A stretch of DNA of 64,000 nucleotides from Oceanobacter sp. 1_MG-2023 (GTDB taxonomy: Bacteria; Pseudomonadota; Gammaproteobacteria; Pseudomonadales; Oceanobacteraceae), in contig NZ_JAUYWA010000001.1 of assembly GCF_030689025.1 (NCBI RefSeq), forward strand, positions 124,001-188,000. The letters are read 5' to 3'. Positions 27,856 to 37,175 of this stretch are shown piece by piece. A program made the position numbers and the translations under genes. Position 1 is the stretch's first letter; the number at the start of each line of letters is the position of its first letter. The notes under the pieces are model-generated. The model did no database searches. It was not told where the DNA came from and saw nothing but the letters and a program-made list of their open reading frames with translations.

Positions 27856-28431
27856 ATGACTTTTCGCACCGCACTGATAGCCCCGCTGTTGTTGACCTGC
27901 TTACCCGTCCTGGCCGACTGGCAAGTCGACAATGATTCAGTGGTCGCCTTCCAGACCACCAAGAATATTAACAAGGTAGAAAATCATCACTTCAAACACG
28001 TGTCCGGGGTCGTTAGCAGCACCGGCGCTGCCACTATCAATATCGACCTGAGCAGTGTTGCCACCGGTATCGATATTCGTGACAGCCGCATGCAATCCAT
28101 GCTGTTTGATACCAGCCGGTTTGCCACTGCCGTGCTGCAGGCCACAGTTCCTGCCAAGGTCATGACCTCGCTGGAACAGGGCAAACCAACACGCTTTACT
28201 CTGTCTGGCTCCCTGTCGTTACACGGCAAACAGGCGACGGTCACTACCGAGGTACTTGCCACTCCCGCAGCGGATGCCTCTTTGGTTGTCAGCAGCCTGG
28301 CGCCTGTCTTGATTGATGCCGCCGAGTTCGGGCTTGAGGGCGGTATCGAAGCATTACGCAATATCGCCAAACTGACATCCATTACCCAGGTCGTACCGGT
28401 AGAATTCACTCTGATCCTGAAGCCGCAGTAA
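27856..28431 (+). CDS. YceI-family periplasmic protein
   Basis: 191 residues with a signal peptide (ALIAPLLLTCLPVLA) and a YceI lipocalin-like barrel: DWQVDNDSVVAFQTTKNINKV, INIDLSSVATGIDIRDSRM (typical I-D-x-x-S-x-x-T-x-x-x-x-R-D), FDTSRFATAVLQATV and GSLSLHGKQATVTTEV. YceI proteins bind polyisoprenoid-type lipids; some are induced by base or acid stress. AAGGAG is seven bases before the ATG. It is monocistronic and followed by an inverted repeat at 28449-28482. Confidence 0.9.
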   Translation: MTFRTALIAPLLLTCLPVLADWQVDNDSVVAFQTTKNINKVENHHFKHVSGVVSSTGAATINIDLSSVATGIDIRDSRMQSMLFDTSRFATAVLQATVPAKVMTSLEQGKPTRFTLSGSLSLHGKQATVTTEVLATPAADASLVVSSLAPVLIDAAEFGLEGGIEALRNIAKLTSITQVVPVEFTLILKPQ

Positions 28432-28448
28432 CCCGCCTGGCCGACCGT

Positions 28449-28482
28449 GTCAGGCGTATCGCTTACTGTTTGTACGCCTGAC
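28449..28482. terminator. inverted repeat after yceI
   Basis: Perfect 10-bp arms GTCAGGCGTA and TACGCCTGAC separated by 14 bases lie just past the yceI stop. There is no T-run, so function as a terminator or mRNA-end hairpin is only probable. Confidence 0.4.
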
Positions 28483-28579
28483 TTCAGCAACCGTGGCGCG
28501 CGATCCAAACACGCAGCCACACCGGATGAAATTTGTTAAACTATCATCCTTCTGTTTCTATTATTGCTGGTAACTGTCT

Positions 28580-29440
28580 TTGATTCTGGTTTTTGACTCT
28601 GGTGTTGGTGGCCTTGGTGTTGTCAGGGAGATACACCAGTTACGCCCCGACCTGACAGTGCACTATCTGATGGATACGGCAGCCTTCCCTTACGGCATCC
28701 AGAATGATCAAATCCTGACCCGGCGGATTATCGCCTTGTGTCAGCAAGCAGTGGCAGCCCTGCCGGTCAAGTTGCTGGTTATCGCCTGTAATACCGCCAG
28801 CACGTTGGCGCTCGATTCATTACGGGCAGTACTGGATATTCCGGTAGTGGGTGTGGTTCCAGCCATCAAGACAGCGGCAGAGCAATCAGCCAATGGCGTG
28901 ATCGGTTTGCTGGCAACACCGGCCACCATCAGTCGCTCTTATACCGACAAGCTGATAAACGATTTTGCCGCTCATTGTGATGTCAGGCGGCTGGGCAGTC
29001 GCCAACTGGTTGAATGGGCTGAAAGCCTGGTTCGTGCACCGGATCAATATCATCAAGGCTTGTCAGAGCGCATCCAACAACACCTGTCAGGCTGGATAGA
29101 ACAAACACCCAGGCCCAGTCATATTGTGCTGGGCTGTACTCATTTCCCGCTGCTACGGCCGTATCTGAGTAAGCTTTGGCCAACGATTATCTGGGTTGAC
29201 TCCGGTGCAGCCATTGCTCGACGAGTCAATCACTTACTCGGAGCCGCCCCTGCTGATGCCAGGCTCGGACAGCTCTATCTGTATCAAACGAATGGCATCG
29301 CCGACGCCCGATATTTGAGCCAGTTCTGGTCCGCTGCCGCGTTGCCAGAGAGTATCAACCCTGATTGGGTAAAACTGAATTTGCCAGAAACCACTGGCAA
29401 TACAGTCAACATAAGCTGTACAAGCAACCCTCTTGTATGA
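28580..29440 (+). CDS. murI: glutamate racemase (non-ATG start)
   Basis: 286 residues; makes D-glutamate for peptidoglycan. The N-terminal ILVFDSGVGGLGVV carries the catalytic Asp-Ser pair, VIACNTASTLALD the first catalytic cysteine, and LGCTHFPLL the second. The protein must begin with TTG at 28580, or with CTG at 28574, because an in-frame TAA lies at 28571 and no ATG precedes the conserved FDSGVGG. The Shine-Dalgarno is poor, so translation may be weak. Length is within the family range. It is followed 53 bases later by folE on the same strand. Confidence 0.92.
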   Translation: MILVFDSGVGGLGVVREIHQLRPDLTVHYLMDTAAFPYGIQNDQILTRRIIALCQQAVAALPVKLLVIACNTASTLALDSLRAVLDIPVVGVVPAIKTAAEQSANGVIGLLATPATISRSYTDKLINDFAAHCDVRRLGSRQLVEWAESLVRAPDQYHQGLSERIQQHLSGWIEQTPRPSHIVLGCTHFPLLRPYLSKLWPTIIWVDSGAAIARRVNHLLGAAPADARLGQLYLYQTNGIADARYLSQFWSAAALPESINPDWVKLNLPETTGNTVNISCTSNPLV

Positions 29441-29493
29441 GTATTTTTTAATTTGAGTATAGTGCTCAGGTATTTTGGAAATCTGGATAAAAC

Positions 29494-30045
29494 ATGTCAA
29501 AACTCGAACACCTTTACAGTGAGGTTCTAACCGACCTGGGAGAGGACATCACCCGTGAAGGCTTGCTGGATACGCCCAAGCGCGCAGCCAAAGCCATGCA
29601 ATTTCTGACCAGTGGTTATAACGCCAGTCTCGAAGAAGTAATCAACGGCGCGGTGTTCACCAGTGATAATGACGAGATGGTCGCGGTACAGGGCATCGAG
29701 TTTTACTCATTGTGTGAACACCATATGCTGCCCTTTATCGGACGCTGTCATATCGGCTATCTACCCAACGGCAAGGTACTCGGCCTATCCAAGTTTGCCC
29801 GAATAGTAGACCTCTTTGCCCGTCGCCTGCAGATCCAGGAAAACATGACCAAACAGATTGCTGAAGCCGTCGAAGAAGTGACTGGCTGCCGTGGTGTTGG
29901 CGTCATTCTGGAAGCACAACATATGTGTATGATGATGCGCGGTGTGCAAAAACAGAATTCATCCATGCGCACATCTGTTATGAAAGGGGACTTTCGCAGC
30001 AATCCGGCCACCCGTAGCGAGTTTATGCGTTTGGTCGGGATGTAA
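29494..30045 (+). CDS. folE: GTP cyclohydrolase I (type 1, FolE)
   Basis: 183 residues. It converts GTP to 7,8-dihydroneopterin triphosphate, the first step of folate synthesis. The zinc site is visible as Cys in [11 protein letters not shown] with its two following His, plus [21 protein letters not shown] (second Cys). [24 protein letters not shown] and the C-terminal SNPATRSEF complete the signature. Normal length. It is probably in the same transcript as murI. Confidence 0.97.
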   Translation: MSKLEHLYSEVLTDLGEDITREGLLDTPKRAAKAMQFLTSGYNASLEEVINGAVFTSDNDEMVAVQGIEFYSLCEHHMLPFIGRCHIGYLPNGKVLGLSKFARIVDLFARRLQIQENMTKQIAEAVEEVTGCRGVGVILEAQHMCMMMRGVQKQNSSMRTSVMKGDFRSNPATRSEFMRLVGM

Positions 30046-30521
30046 CCCGATGACTTCGTGAGCTGCCAGTCTTTTTATACTGGGTATAAAATACCTGGCG
30101 CTCCGACAGACTGCTGATCAGATCTGAACGCGCTGCTCCGTAACGCTGCCCGACTCTTTACCAGAGTCCAGATGCTGGTCAGACAGCTTCATACCCACCC
30201 AACACCAGCAACACCAGCAACCTCCCCCATAGCCATTCCCGCACTCCCTTTGTCATATCCGTATACCTGCATACTTTCTGATAACCATCAGACAGCCATT
30301 TAGTAGCCGTCTAACAGTAGCCGTCTAACAGCCGCTGATTGCTACTTCCAGAAACACATTATTCGGCTTTCTGTACCCAGCCAATGACCACGGTGTCACC
30401 CTCTGTAACAGCTACCAATAAAGCTATGTCTCTCCCCTATTTATCATTGCGATCCAGTATTACTGAGCGTAGATTCAAGGAAGGAAAAGGAGAAAAGAAC
30501 CAACAAAAGAGGTAATGGATT
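30046..30521. other. intergenic region with a small tandem duplication
   Basis: About 475 bases. The 14-mer TAGCCGTCTAACAG occurs twice in tandem at 30304-30331, and the triplet-like CACCAGCAA pattern repeats near 30190-30215. The right end has GGAAGGAAAAGGAG purine-rich sequence before the next gene. I see no additional gene. Confidence 0.4.
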
Positions 30522-31109
30522 ATGAAAAATACCTGGTTAGTCACCACCTTGGTGTCGTTGCTTTCAGCGACCAGTCTGACGACTCATGCCCTGACGACTC
30601 CGCTTCCAGAGCGGTTACTGTCATTAAATGGCCACCATACCCTGCAACTGGCTGATTCATTATCCCGGGATTATTTTTATATCCGCGATGCCTATACCAG
30701 CGCTCTCTATCATGCCCCTTCCCGCACCGGTATACAGCGCCTTGAACTGACGGTTCAATCCGAGCGAATCAGCGGTCGTGGGGTTGGCTTGTCACTGTAC
30801 GATACCATTGCCATCACGTCGGAATGGGAACAGATGGCCATACTGGAAGCACGCCTGAATGCGCTGGTCAAAATGATGGATACCCGTCTGATACAGGGTG
30901 ACCGTATTGTTATTGAGTACACCCCCGGCCGTGGCTCGGAAGTAATGGTCAAGAATGAATATATGGGTATTATCCGTGGACAGGACTGGTTTCAGGCGCT
31001 GATCCAGGCCTCGATGGCACCCGCTGTTCCCGCTGTTCTTGTTGATGCTCCTGCGTTGCAAGTACAGCCACCACAAACCAGTAACAGTATCTCAGCGGTG
31101 TTTTTGTAG
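30522..31109 (+). CDS. chalcone-isomerase-like exported protein
   Basis: 195 residues with a signal peptide (MKNTWLVTTLVSLLSATSLT). Weak but ordered similarity to Chalcone_3-type bacterial proteins: an opening segment with G-x-x-x-x-R-D-Y-F-Y-I-R-D-A-Y-x-S-A-L-Y, a central helical part, GDRIVIEYTPGRGSEVMV (the G-D-x-I-x-I-x-Y-x-P-G-x-G strand pair) and IIRGQDWFQALIQA. Bacterial members are periplasmic and of unknown function; they are not flavonoid enzymes. Preceded by a purine-rich Shine-Dalgarno region and followed by a strong terminator. Confidence 0.7.
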   Translation: MKNTWLVTTLVSLLSATSLTTHALTTPLPERLLSLNGHHTLQLADSLSRDYFYIRDAYTSALYHAPSRTGIQRLELTVQSERISGRGVGLSLYDTIAITSEWEQMAILEARLNALVKMMDTRLIQGDRIVIEYTPGRGSEVMVKNEYMGIIRGQDWFQALIQASMAPAVPAVLVDAPALQVQPPQTSNSISAVFL

Positions 31110-31180
31110 GGGGCTTTTTGTAAGTCTGGTTTCGAGTGTTGACCTTGATTATGTGACACGTCAACACATCGCAACCAGCA

Positions 31181-31218
31181 GATATAAAAAAAGCGGCTTG
31201 CGCCGCTTTTTTTATATC
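31181..31218. terminator. bidirectional Rho-independent terminator upstream of ompW stop
   Basis: A 38-bp perfect palindrome with a 17-base arm on each side: GATAT, A7, GCGGC, loop TTGC, then GCCGC, T7, ATATC. It terminates both the chalcone-isomerase-like gene and the convergent ompW. Confidence 0.95.
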
Positions 31219-31230
31219 AAACCCGAGTAA

Positions 31231-31863
31231 TCAGAACTTGTAACCAGCACCAACAAAGTAAACCAGCGGATCAATTTCTACATCAAGGCCATCAGCTGCA
31301 CCGCCTTTGATTTTTGTATCGATATCCATTTTCCAAGCTGCAGCATTCACCAGCCAATGATCATTCAGGGCATAGTCAACACCTACGGAGTAAGTCAAAC
31401 CCCAGCTGGTTTCCAGCCCTTTGGTACCAAGACCCGCATCATCTTCTTCATCAAAGAAGAAGGTATGGTTAACACCCAGGCCCACATAGGGTTGCAGTTT
31501 GGAATCGGCTCCCATTGGGTAATACTGTACAGAAACAGTAGGTGGCAAGTGTTTGGTTGTCGCAATCGTAGCGCCATCAATAGCACCACCATCACCTTCG
31601 ACTTCGTGTTCAAAAGGCGTCGCTGCCAGCAGTTCCACACCGATCTGGGAGGTCACCATATAAACACCGGTCAAACCCAATTGGGTATCTGACAAGACAT
31701 CCAGTTCACTGCCTGCAACAAGACCACTGCTATCGGCATTACCGTCTTTCGGAGAAACCGTCACAGCACCCGCCTTGACGATAATGTCACCCGCTTCGTA
31801 GGCCATAGCCGGGATAGCAGATACTGCAACAACAGTAGCCAGCAGAGTTTTGATCAGTTTCAT
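31231..31863 (-). CDS. ompW: OmpW-family outer-membrane protein
   Basis: 210 residues. Signal peptide MKLIKTLLATVVAVSAIPAMA, then an eight-stranded beta-barrel: AGDIIVKAGAVTVSPKD, QLGLTGVYMVTSQIGVELLA, PPTVSVQYYPMG, KLQPYVGLGVNHTFFF and the C-terminal VYFVGAGYKF ending in Phe, needed for BAM assembly. OmpW forms a narrow hydrophobic channel and is often induced by low oxygen or stress. The ATG at 31863 has AGGAGT at six to seven bases. A perfect FNR/Anr box lies upstream. Confidence 0.95.
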   Translation of the reverse strand: MKLIKTLLATVVAVSAIPAMAYEAGDIIVKAGAVTVSPKDGNADSSGLVAGSELDVLSDTQLGLTGVYMVTSQIGVELLAATPFEHEVEGDGGAIDGATIATTKHLPPTVSVQYYPMGADSKLQPYVGLGVNHTFFFDEEDDAGLGTKGLETSWGLTYSVGVDYALNDHWLVNAAAWKMDIDTKIKGGAADGLDVEIDPLVYFVGAGYKF

Positions 31864-32252
31864 TTTGCACTCCTTGATTCCGTGCTTTTGGTAGATGAGT
31901 GCAGGGTACCCGGCTTGATCTGCACAATTTTGATGCAAATCAAGCATTTAATGCCCCAAAATAAAGACACCTGACAATCTTGTGATAGGTCAATTTGTGT
32001 CAACCCTACAAGCTGTCCAACAGTGCTATGGCATGCTTCTTTCATTCAAAGGCAGCAAAAAAACGTTAGCTGAGATACAGTTAGCCATCCCTGATATTAT
32101 TGTCACCGGATTCAGGCTGAAGTGTGACTACCATCGTGAGTGACACTGCCGTCTGACATGATCAGACCCTCTTCATTGAGGCTGATCCACTGGCCATCGT
32201 TTTCCTGTCCACCATTGTGAACAACATCCGGAGAAAATCATGGAGTTGACGT
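31864..32252. other. divergent intergenic region ompW / sensor-like gene
   Basis: About 390 bases holding the ompW promoter with its FNR/Anr box at the left, and at the right a six-codon upstream ORF (ATG 32240 to TGA 32258-32260) with a good GGAG that overlaps the TTG start of the sensor-like gene. No other gene is seen. Confidence 0.5.
31930..31943. promoter_or_regulatory. FNR/Anr box upstream of ompW
   Basis: TTGATGCAAATCAA matches the FNR consensus TTGAT-N4-ATCAA at all ten conserved positions. Its centre is about 74 bases upstream of the ompW start codon; a -10-like TACCCT at about 31903-31908 would place it near -41.5, the class II activation position. Oxygen-responsive induction is inferred. 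Confidence 0.8.
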
Positions 32253-34022
32253 TTGATTGAGCAGTTTTCTGCGGCATTCGCTACCCGGATCGGAAGACGA
32301 TTGCTTTCATACTTGCTATTGGCCAATTTCCTTATCGCCACCTTGTCTTATGGCTGGATGCTGATCGACGACTACCAGCATGGTACGCAACGCCTGCAAA
32401 ATAACCTGGTCAAGCTGGAGGACAGTTATCACGACAGTCTTGTCATCAGCCTCTGGAATTTCAATTCCGAGCAGCTGCGCACACAGCTGAAAGGCATGCT
32501 CAACTTTGACGGCGTTGAGTACATCATGGTCGACAGTACCGACTTTGGTTACGTCGAAACTGGCCTCAAGCCAAACAAGGTTGATATTCGCCACCAATTC
32601 AATCTCTATTACGAAGATCAGGACAATAACCGCACCTTTCTGGCAACCCTGACCATTCTGGGCAGTTATGCACAGCTCTACCAACAACTGGAAACCCGCG
32701 CATTGAATATGCTGCTGGTACTGCTCTGCCAGACCATTACCATATCCCTGGTATTACTGCTGCTGATCCACCATCTGATTACCCGTCATATTCGCTCATT
32801 GTCTGAGTGGGCCAATGCCTTTTCCATTCAAACACCCGACCACCCAGTCACACTTGAGCACCGCACCACCAATACCATGCACAAGCAAGATGAGCTGGAC
32901 GCCCTGGCCTCTGCCATCGAGAAAATGCGTCTGTCATTACTCAATGACATGCACCTGCGTGACCAGGCCAGAATGGAATTGGAAGATACCCACAATCACC
33001 TCAATATGGCGATTGAGAACACCACCATGGGCTTCTGCCGCTATCTGGTTCGTGAAGATCACATGGAAACCAACCGCAACTTTTGTTACCAGCTACGAAC
33101 CGATCAAGAAACCCTGAACGGTATGGAAAACCCGTTACATGCTATTTTGGAACGTATGAATTCAGACACCAGTGCAGAGCAACGGGAACGTATTTACCAG
33201 TTACTGCAAGGACGGATCAAACGGGTCCAGGGCAAATTTTCCATTCTCAAATTCAATGGTCAGGAAGGTGTATTCGATATCAGCTTTCAGGCCATCCGTT
33301 TTCATAACAACCGCCCGAACGAAGTGCTGATCTGCAGCGTTGACCACACCAGTGAATATTATGCTCACAAGCAATTGCAAGATCTGAATCTGCGTATGGA
33401 AGCCTCTTTACGCCAGCAACAAGACGAATTCCAGCATATGGCAATGGTGCAAAGCAGCGACCTTGAACGCTTGCAGCGGGAATGTGATCACTTGCGCCAT
33501 CAGGTAACCAACCGGCAACGACCCTCATTACTGGCACTGGTTGCTCCCACGCTGGAACAAGCCTCCCAGGCGACAGAGCCAGCTCTGGCGATACCACTGG
33601 CGCTGGCAACGCGATCATTTAATGTATTGACCGGGCCAGCCAAACAATCGGTAGATCTGGTGCAGTTTATCCAGCATCACTTGTCACAATCCCGATTATC
33701 TGTCGCCCTGACCACACCGCTCTCGCTGATTATCGACGTCAAACTGGTACTGATTGAATTCCTGCTCGATCACTTGCTGGTCATACCCGCCAAAGATAAC
33801 GCCATCGATCCAGCCCTGACGCTCTCATTACAAGAGCAGGCCCTGACCCTGACGGTGGTACTTGGCAGTCATGCCGATAAACCCCTGCCACTACTCTGGA
33901 CCCCGTTGTTACGGAATATTTGTGAAGAAATCGTCAATATGGAAATCAATGGCCACATTCTCTGGAGCGATGACCAGAGCTCGGTGACGGCTGTTATTAA
34001 ATTACAACTGGAAGACCTTTGA
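32253..34022 (+). CDS. membrane sensor-like protein with HAMP and PAS-like parts, no kinase motifs
   Basis: 589 residues. TM1 about residues 17-38 (LLLANFLIATLSYGWMLI), a periplasmic domain of about 110 residues, TM2 about 152-173, a HAMP segment, then a PAS-like region (about 250-370, with NTTMGFCRYLV and GMENPLHAILERM), a coiled coil and a C-terminal part. Where a histidine kinase would show the phospho-His helix and N, G1 and G2 boxes, none is visible, so it is not a normal kinase. The start is TTG at 32253 with GGAG at seven bases, overlapping a six-codon leader ORF. It could be a pseudokinase or a scaffold; partners are not adjacent. Confidence 0.75.
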   Translation: MIEQFSAAFATRIGRRLLSYLLLANFLIATLSYGWMLIDDYQHGTQRLQNNLVKLEDSYHDSLVISLWNFNSEQLRTQLKGMLNFDGVEYIMVDSTDFGYVETGLKPNKVDIRHQFNLYYEDQDNNRTFLATLTILGSYAQLYQQLETRALNMLLVLLCQTITISLVLLLLIHHLITRHIRSLSEWANAFSIQTPDHPVTLEHRTTNTMHKQDELDALASAIEKMRLSLLNDMHLRDQARMELEDTHNHLNMAIENTTMGFCRYLVREDHMETNRNFCYQLRTDQETLNGMENPLHAILERMNSDTSAEQRERIYQLLQGRIKRVQGKFSILKFNGQEGVFDISFQAIRFHNNRPNEVLICSVDHTSEYYAHKQLQDLNLRMEASLRQQQDEFQHMAMVQSSDLERLQRECDHLRHQVTNRQRPSLLALVAPTLEQASQATEPALAIPLALATRSFNVLTGPAKQSVDLVQFIQHHLSQSRLSVALTTPLSLIIDVKLVLIEFLLDHLLVIPAKDNAIDPALTLSLQEQALTLTVVLGSHADKPLPLLWTPLLRNICEEIVNMEINGHILWSDDQSSVTAVIKLQLEDL

Positions 34023-34125
34023 TCTGTTACTCAGGCAGCCAGCCGTCAGCAACACATGAATTCTGTTGCTGAACAGCGCTGCAAAACGTACATTCCATTT
34101 CCCCATTTCCAGATAAGAGGCAGCT

Positions 34126-34629
34126 GTGTCCTACCCACATTTTATTGCTGTTGATGCCAGTTCCTACGAAGAAGAAGCACATCCTATTGCGATTGCCTGG
34201 TCAATGGCCGATGGCATGATCAAAACCACCCTGCTCCAGCCCGATGATGGTTGGGATGACTGGGATTACGCCCTCGAGGACATTCACGGCATCAGCCAGG
34301 ATACGCTCTATCAGCGCGGCGAAACCACCTGGGCCGTCGTGCGAGAGCTGGAAAACGATCTGGAACAAACCTTCCTGATGACCGACGATCCCGAGCGCAT
34401 AGAACCCTTGCTGGCCAAAATCTACGAGGCCTGCAACCGTGAACTCAGTATCGAAGTCGGTAATCATGGTGAAGACATCACCGATCAAGCCGCTCTGGCA
34501 GAAGCCACAGAACAGCTGTTTCATCACCAGCTCACCTGTGATGAACGGGTGCTGATCATGCTGCAACTATGGGCTCAACAACATGGCATGATTGAAAAGT
34601 TACCGGTACAGGATCTGGAAGAAGACTGA
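34126..34629 (+). CDS. DnaQ-fold (DEDD exonuclease-like) protein with altered first motif
   Basis: 167 residues. The N-terminal half follows the RNase-H/DnaQ layout: FIAVDASSYEEEAHPIAIAW, WDDWDYALEDIHGIS (the I-H-G-I-S segment after exo I). In true 3'-5' exonucleases the first strand holds D-x-E; here it is DAS, so the second acidic residue is missing. Acidic residues around ITDQAALAEATEQLF could fill later positions. I infer a degenerate or regulatory exonuclease-like protein. The start is GTG at 34126 with GAGG at six bases. No companion gene is adjacent. Confidence 0.65.
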   Translation: MSYPHFIAVDASSYEEEAHPIAIAWSMADGMIKTTLLQPDDGWDDWDYALEDIHGISQDTLYQRGETTWAVVRELENDLEQTFLMTDDPERIEPLLAKIYEACNRELSIEVGNHGEDITDQAALAEATEQLFHHQLTCDERVLIMLQLWAQQHGMIEKLPVQDLEED

Positions 34630-34739
34630 CACAGACGTGTCAGTTCTGGTAAGCCGTATCGATCAACCGCACCGCGAGCCACCGTTATCTGGTGAATCGC
34701 AAGGCACGGTCAATCAAGTGACCACTCAGCCTATGATGA

Positions 34740-34766
34740 TTGTTAACGCCGGAAAGACGTTAACAA
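34740..34766. terminator. 9-bp inverted repeat downstream of metE
   Basis: TTGTTAACG and CGTTAACAA flank a 9-base spacer, 21 bases beyond the metE stop on the minus strand. No T-tract is present on either side, so the terminator call is tentative. Confidence 0.4.
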
Positions 34767-34787
34767 TGGGTCGATATTTGTAACAGC

Positions 34788-37175
34788 CTAATGAACACAA
34801 CACTCCTGTGCAGCAAGCGTCTTTTCCTGCTCTGGCAGGCTTTCTACCAAGCCGTCAATATCATCCGCCAGCAAGCCATTCTGGTTGATTTTGCCTTCCC
34901 ACTGCTGACGCAGGGTCTGTGCAACCCGCACCATTTCTCGTAATGATGGCTCCACTTCTTCCCAGCGGCGGGTTTTCAAACCACAGTCCGGGTTGACCCA
35001 CAGATGACGCAAAGGAACCACTCTTGCCGCCGCTCGCAGTATCGAGGCCATGGCACCGGCATAAGGTACATTCGGGCTATGGATGTCATAAACCCCCGGG
35101 CCAATACCATTGTGATACGGATGCTGTGCCAGACCATCCAGTAATTTACTCGCTGACCGGGCGGTTTCCAGCGTGATCACATCCGCATCCATGGCTTCAA
35201 TCGCAGGCAGGATGTCATCAAAATCGGCGTAACACATATGGGTATGAATCTGGGTGTCGGCCGCCACATCGGTAGTGGCATAACGGAAACTGTTCACCGC
35301 CCAGGCCAGATAGCCAGCCCGATCAGCCTGTTTCAACGGCAGAGCCTCACGTAATGCCGGTTCATCCACCTGAATCATGCCAATACCCGCCGACTCCAGT
35401 TCGGCAATCTCAGTCCGCAACGCCGCAGCCAATTGATAAGCAGTTTGTGACAAGGGCTGGTCGTCCCGTACAAAGGACCATTTCAGCAGGGTCACAGGGC
35501 CGGTCAACATGCCTTTTACCGGGCGAGTGCTCAGACTGGCAGCATAACGGCTCCACTCGACCGTCATTGCTTGCGGGCGTTCGATATCCCCAAAAATCAG
35601 CGGTGGCTTGACACAACGAGAGCCATAACTCTGCACCCAGCCATGACTGGATACCGCAACACCCTCCAGCAACTCACCAAAGTATTCCACCATGTCGTTA
35701 CGTTCTGCTTCGCCATGCACCAATACATCCAGACCAATATTTTCCTGGATACGGATGCAGTACTCCACCTCAGCCAGCAAACCCGAATGATACTCAGCAG
35801 GGCTGATCTCTCCCTGGCGAAAACGGCGGCGCAGCTGACGGATTTCCGTTGTTTGAGGGAAAGACCCAATCGTGGTGGTTGGTAACAACGGCAACTGCCA
35901 GCGCGCCTGTTGGCGCTCAGCCCGCTGCTCATATGGCAAATCGCGTTGCCACTCCTGGCTGGCTGCCGTTTGTGCAACCAGCTTGACTGCCGGCTTGTGC
36001 ACAATGGCCGATTCGCGACGACCAGTAATTCGGGCCGCTTGCTGGAGCCAGACAGCGCTGCTCAGGGTAGCCTCCGTGTTCAAGGCATCGGCTAGCAACC
36101 GCCCTTCTCCCAGCTTCTGCTGGGCAAAAGCCAACCAGGGCAGTACTGCCGGGGTGATGCGGCCGCTAGCAGACTCCTCTTTCACATCATAAGGAACGTG
36201 CAACAAGGAACAGGACGTTGATACCCAAAGACGGTCATCCAGCCGTGTTGTGATCGGTTTTAACAATTGATAACAGGCATCCAGATCGGTACGCCAAATA
36301 TTACGCCCGGAAATCGCACCAACCGACAACACCTTGTAAGGCCCAAGCTGGTCGACCAGGGTATCGAGATTTTCAGTTCCAGCCACCTGATCGATATGTA
36401 ACCCTTGTACCGGCAACGACAAGGCCAGTGCCCGGTTACTGTCGAGGCCACCAAAATAGCTTGCCAGCAATACATTCACGCCACTAAAACGCAGACTATG
36501 GTAAGCCGGTTCAAAGGCCTGACGCCAATCGTCCGGTAGATCCAGCGCCAGAATCGGCTCATCCAGCTGCACCCAGTCGATGTCTTGCTCACGTAACAAG
36601 CGGAACAACTCGCTGTATACCGGCAACAGTTTTGGCAGCAGAGCCAGACGGTCCACTTCCTTTTCACTTTTGGCCAGGAAGAGATACGTCAACGGACCAA
36701 TAATGACCGGCTTAACGTTATTCGACCGTGATTTGGCTGCTGCGATCTCTTCCAGCAACCATTCAGGCTGCAGATTAAACGTATCGTCGGCGTGGCATTC
36801 CGGTACCAGATAATGGTAATTGGTATCGAACCACTTGGTCATCTCAGCGGCATGGCAAGGTGTGCCAGAGGGCGCGCGACCCCGCGCAGCCAGAAACATC
36901 TGATCAATCAGGTTATCGGTGGTTTTGACCCGTTCTGGTAAATGCCCCAGCAGAACCGAGGTATTCAGTACCTGATCGTACAAGGCAAAATCACCAACGG
37001 TCAGAAAATCAACACCAGCGTCCAATTGACGTTGCCAGTTGGACTCACGAATCTCCGCCGCCAGCGTCAACAACTCTGGCTGACTGATATCGCCCGCCCA
37101 ATAGCTTTCCAAACCACGTTTGAGCTGACGTTGATCGCCAATACGAGGAAACCCAAGAATATGAAAATTTGTCAT
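34788..37175 (-). CDS. metE: cobalamin-independent methionine synthase MetE
   Basis: 795-residue enzyme transferring a methyl group from 5-methyltetrahydropteroyl-tri-glutamate to homocysteine. The N-terminal domain begins NFHILGFPRIGDQRQLKRGLE; the catalytic C-terminal barrel begins LPTTTIGSFPQTTEIR. Zinc ligands are visible in THMCYADF (His and Cys), VITLETARS (Glu) and VNPDCGLKTR (Cys). Typical MetE ends about 25 residues after CGLKTR; this one carries about 37 extra residues ending AAQECCVH, which is unusual. Monocistronic; upstream I see no clear MetR (TGAA-N5-TTCA) or MetJ boxes. Confidence 0.96.
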   Translation of the reverse strand: MTNFHILGFPRIGDQRQLKRGLESYWAGDISQPELLTLAAEIRESNWQRQLDAGVDFLTVGDFALYDQVLNTSVLLGHLPERVKTTDNLIDQMFLAARGRAPSGTPCHAAEMTKWFDTNYHYLVPECHADDTFNLQPEWLLEEIAAAKSRSNNVKPVIIGPLTYLFLAKSEKEVDRLALLPKLLPVYSELFRLLREQDIDWVQLDEPILALDLPDDWRQAFEPAYHSLRFSGVNVLLASYFGGLDSNRALALSLPVQGLHIDQVAGTENLDTLVDQLGPYKVLSVGAISGRNIWRTDLDACYQLLKPITTRLDDRLWVSTSCSLLHVPYDVKEESASGRITPAVLPWLAFAQQKLGEGRLLADALNTEATLSSAVWLQQAARITGRRESAIVHKPAVKLVAQTAASQEWQRDLPYEQRAERQQARWQLPLLPTTTIGSFPQTTEIRQLRRRFRQGEISPAEYHSGLLAEVEYCIRIQENIGLDVLVHGEAERNDMVEYFGELLEGVAVSSHGWVQSYGSRCVKPPLIFGDIERPQAMTVEWSRYAASLSTRPVKGMLTGPVTLLKWSFVRDDQPLSQTAYQLAAALRTEIAELESAGIGMIQVDEPALREALPLKQADRAGYLAWAVNSFRYATTDVAADTQIHTHMCYADFDDILPAIEAMDADVITLETARSASKLLDGLAQHPYHNGIGPGVYDIHSPNVPYAGAMASILRAAARVVPLRHLWVNPDCGLKTRRWEEVEPSLREMVRVAQTLRQQWEGKINQNGLLADDIDGLVESLPEQEKTLAAQECCVH

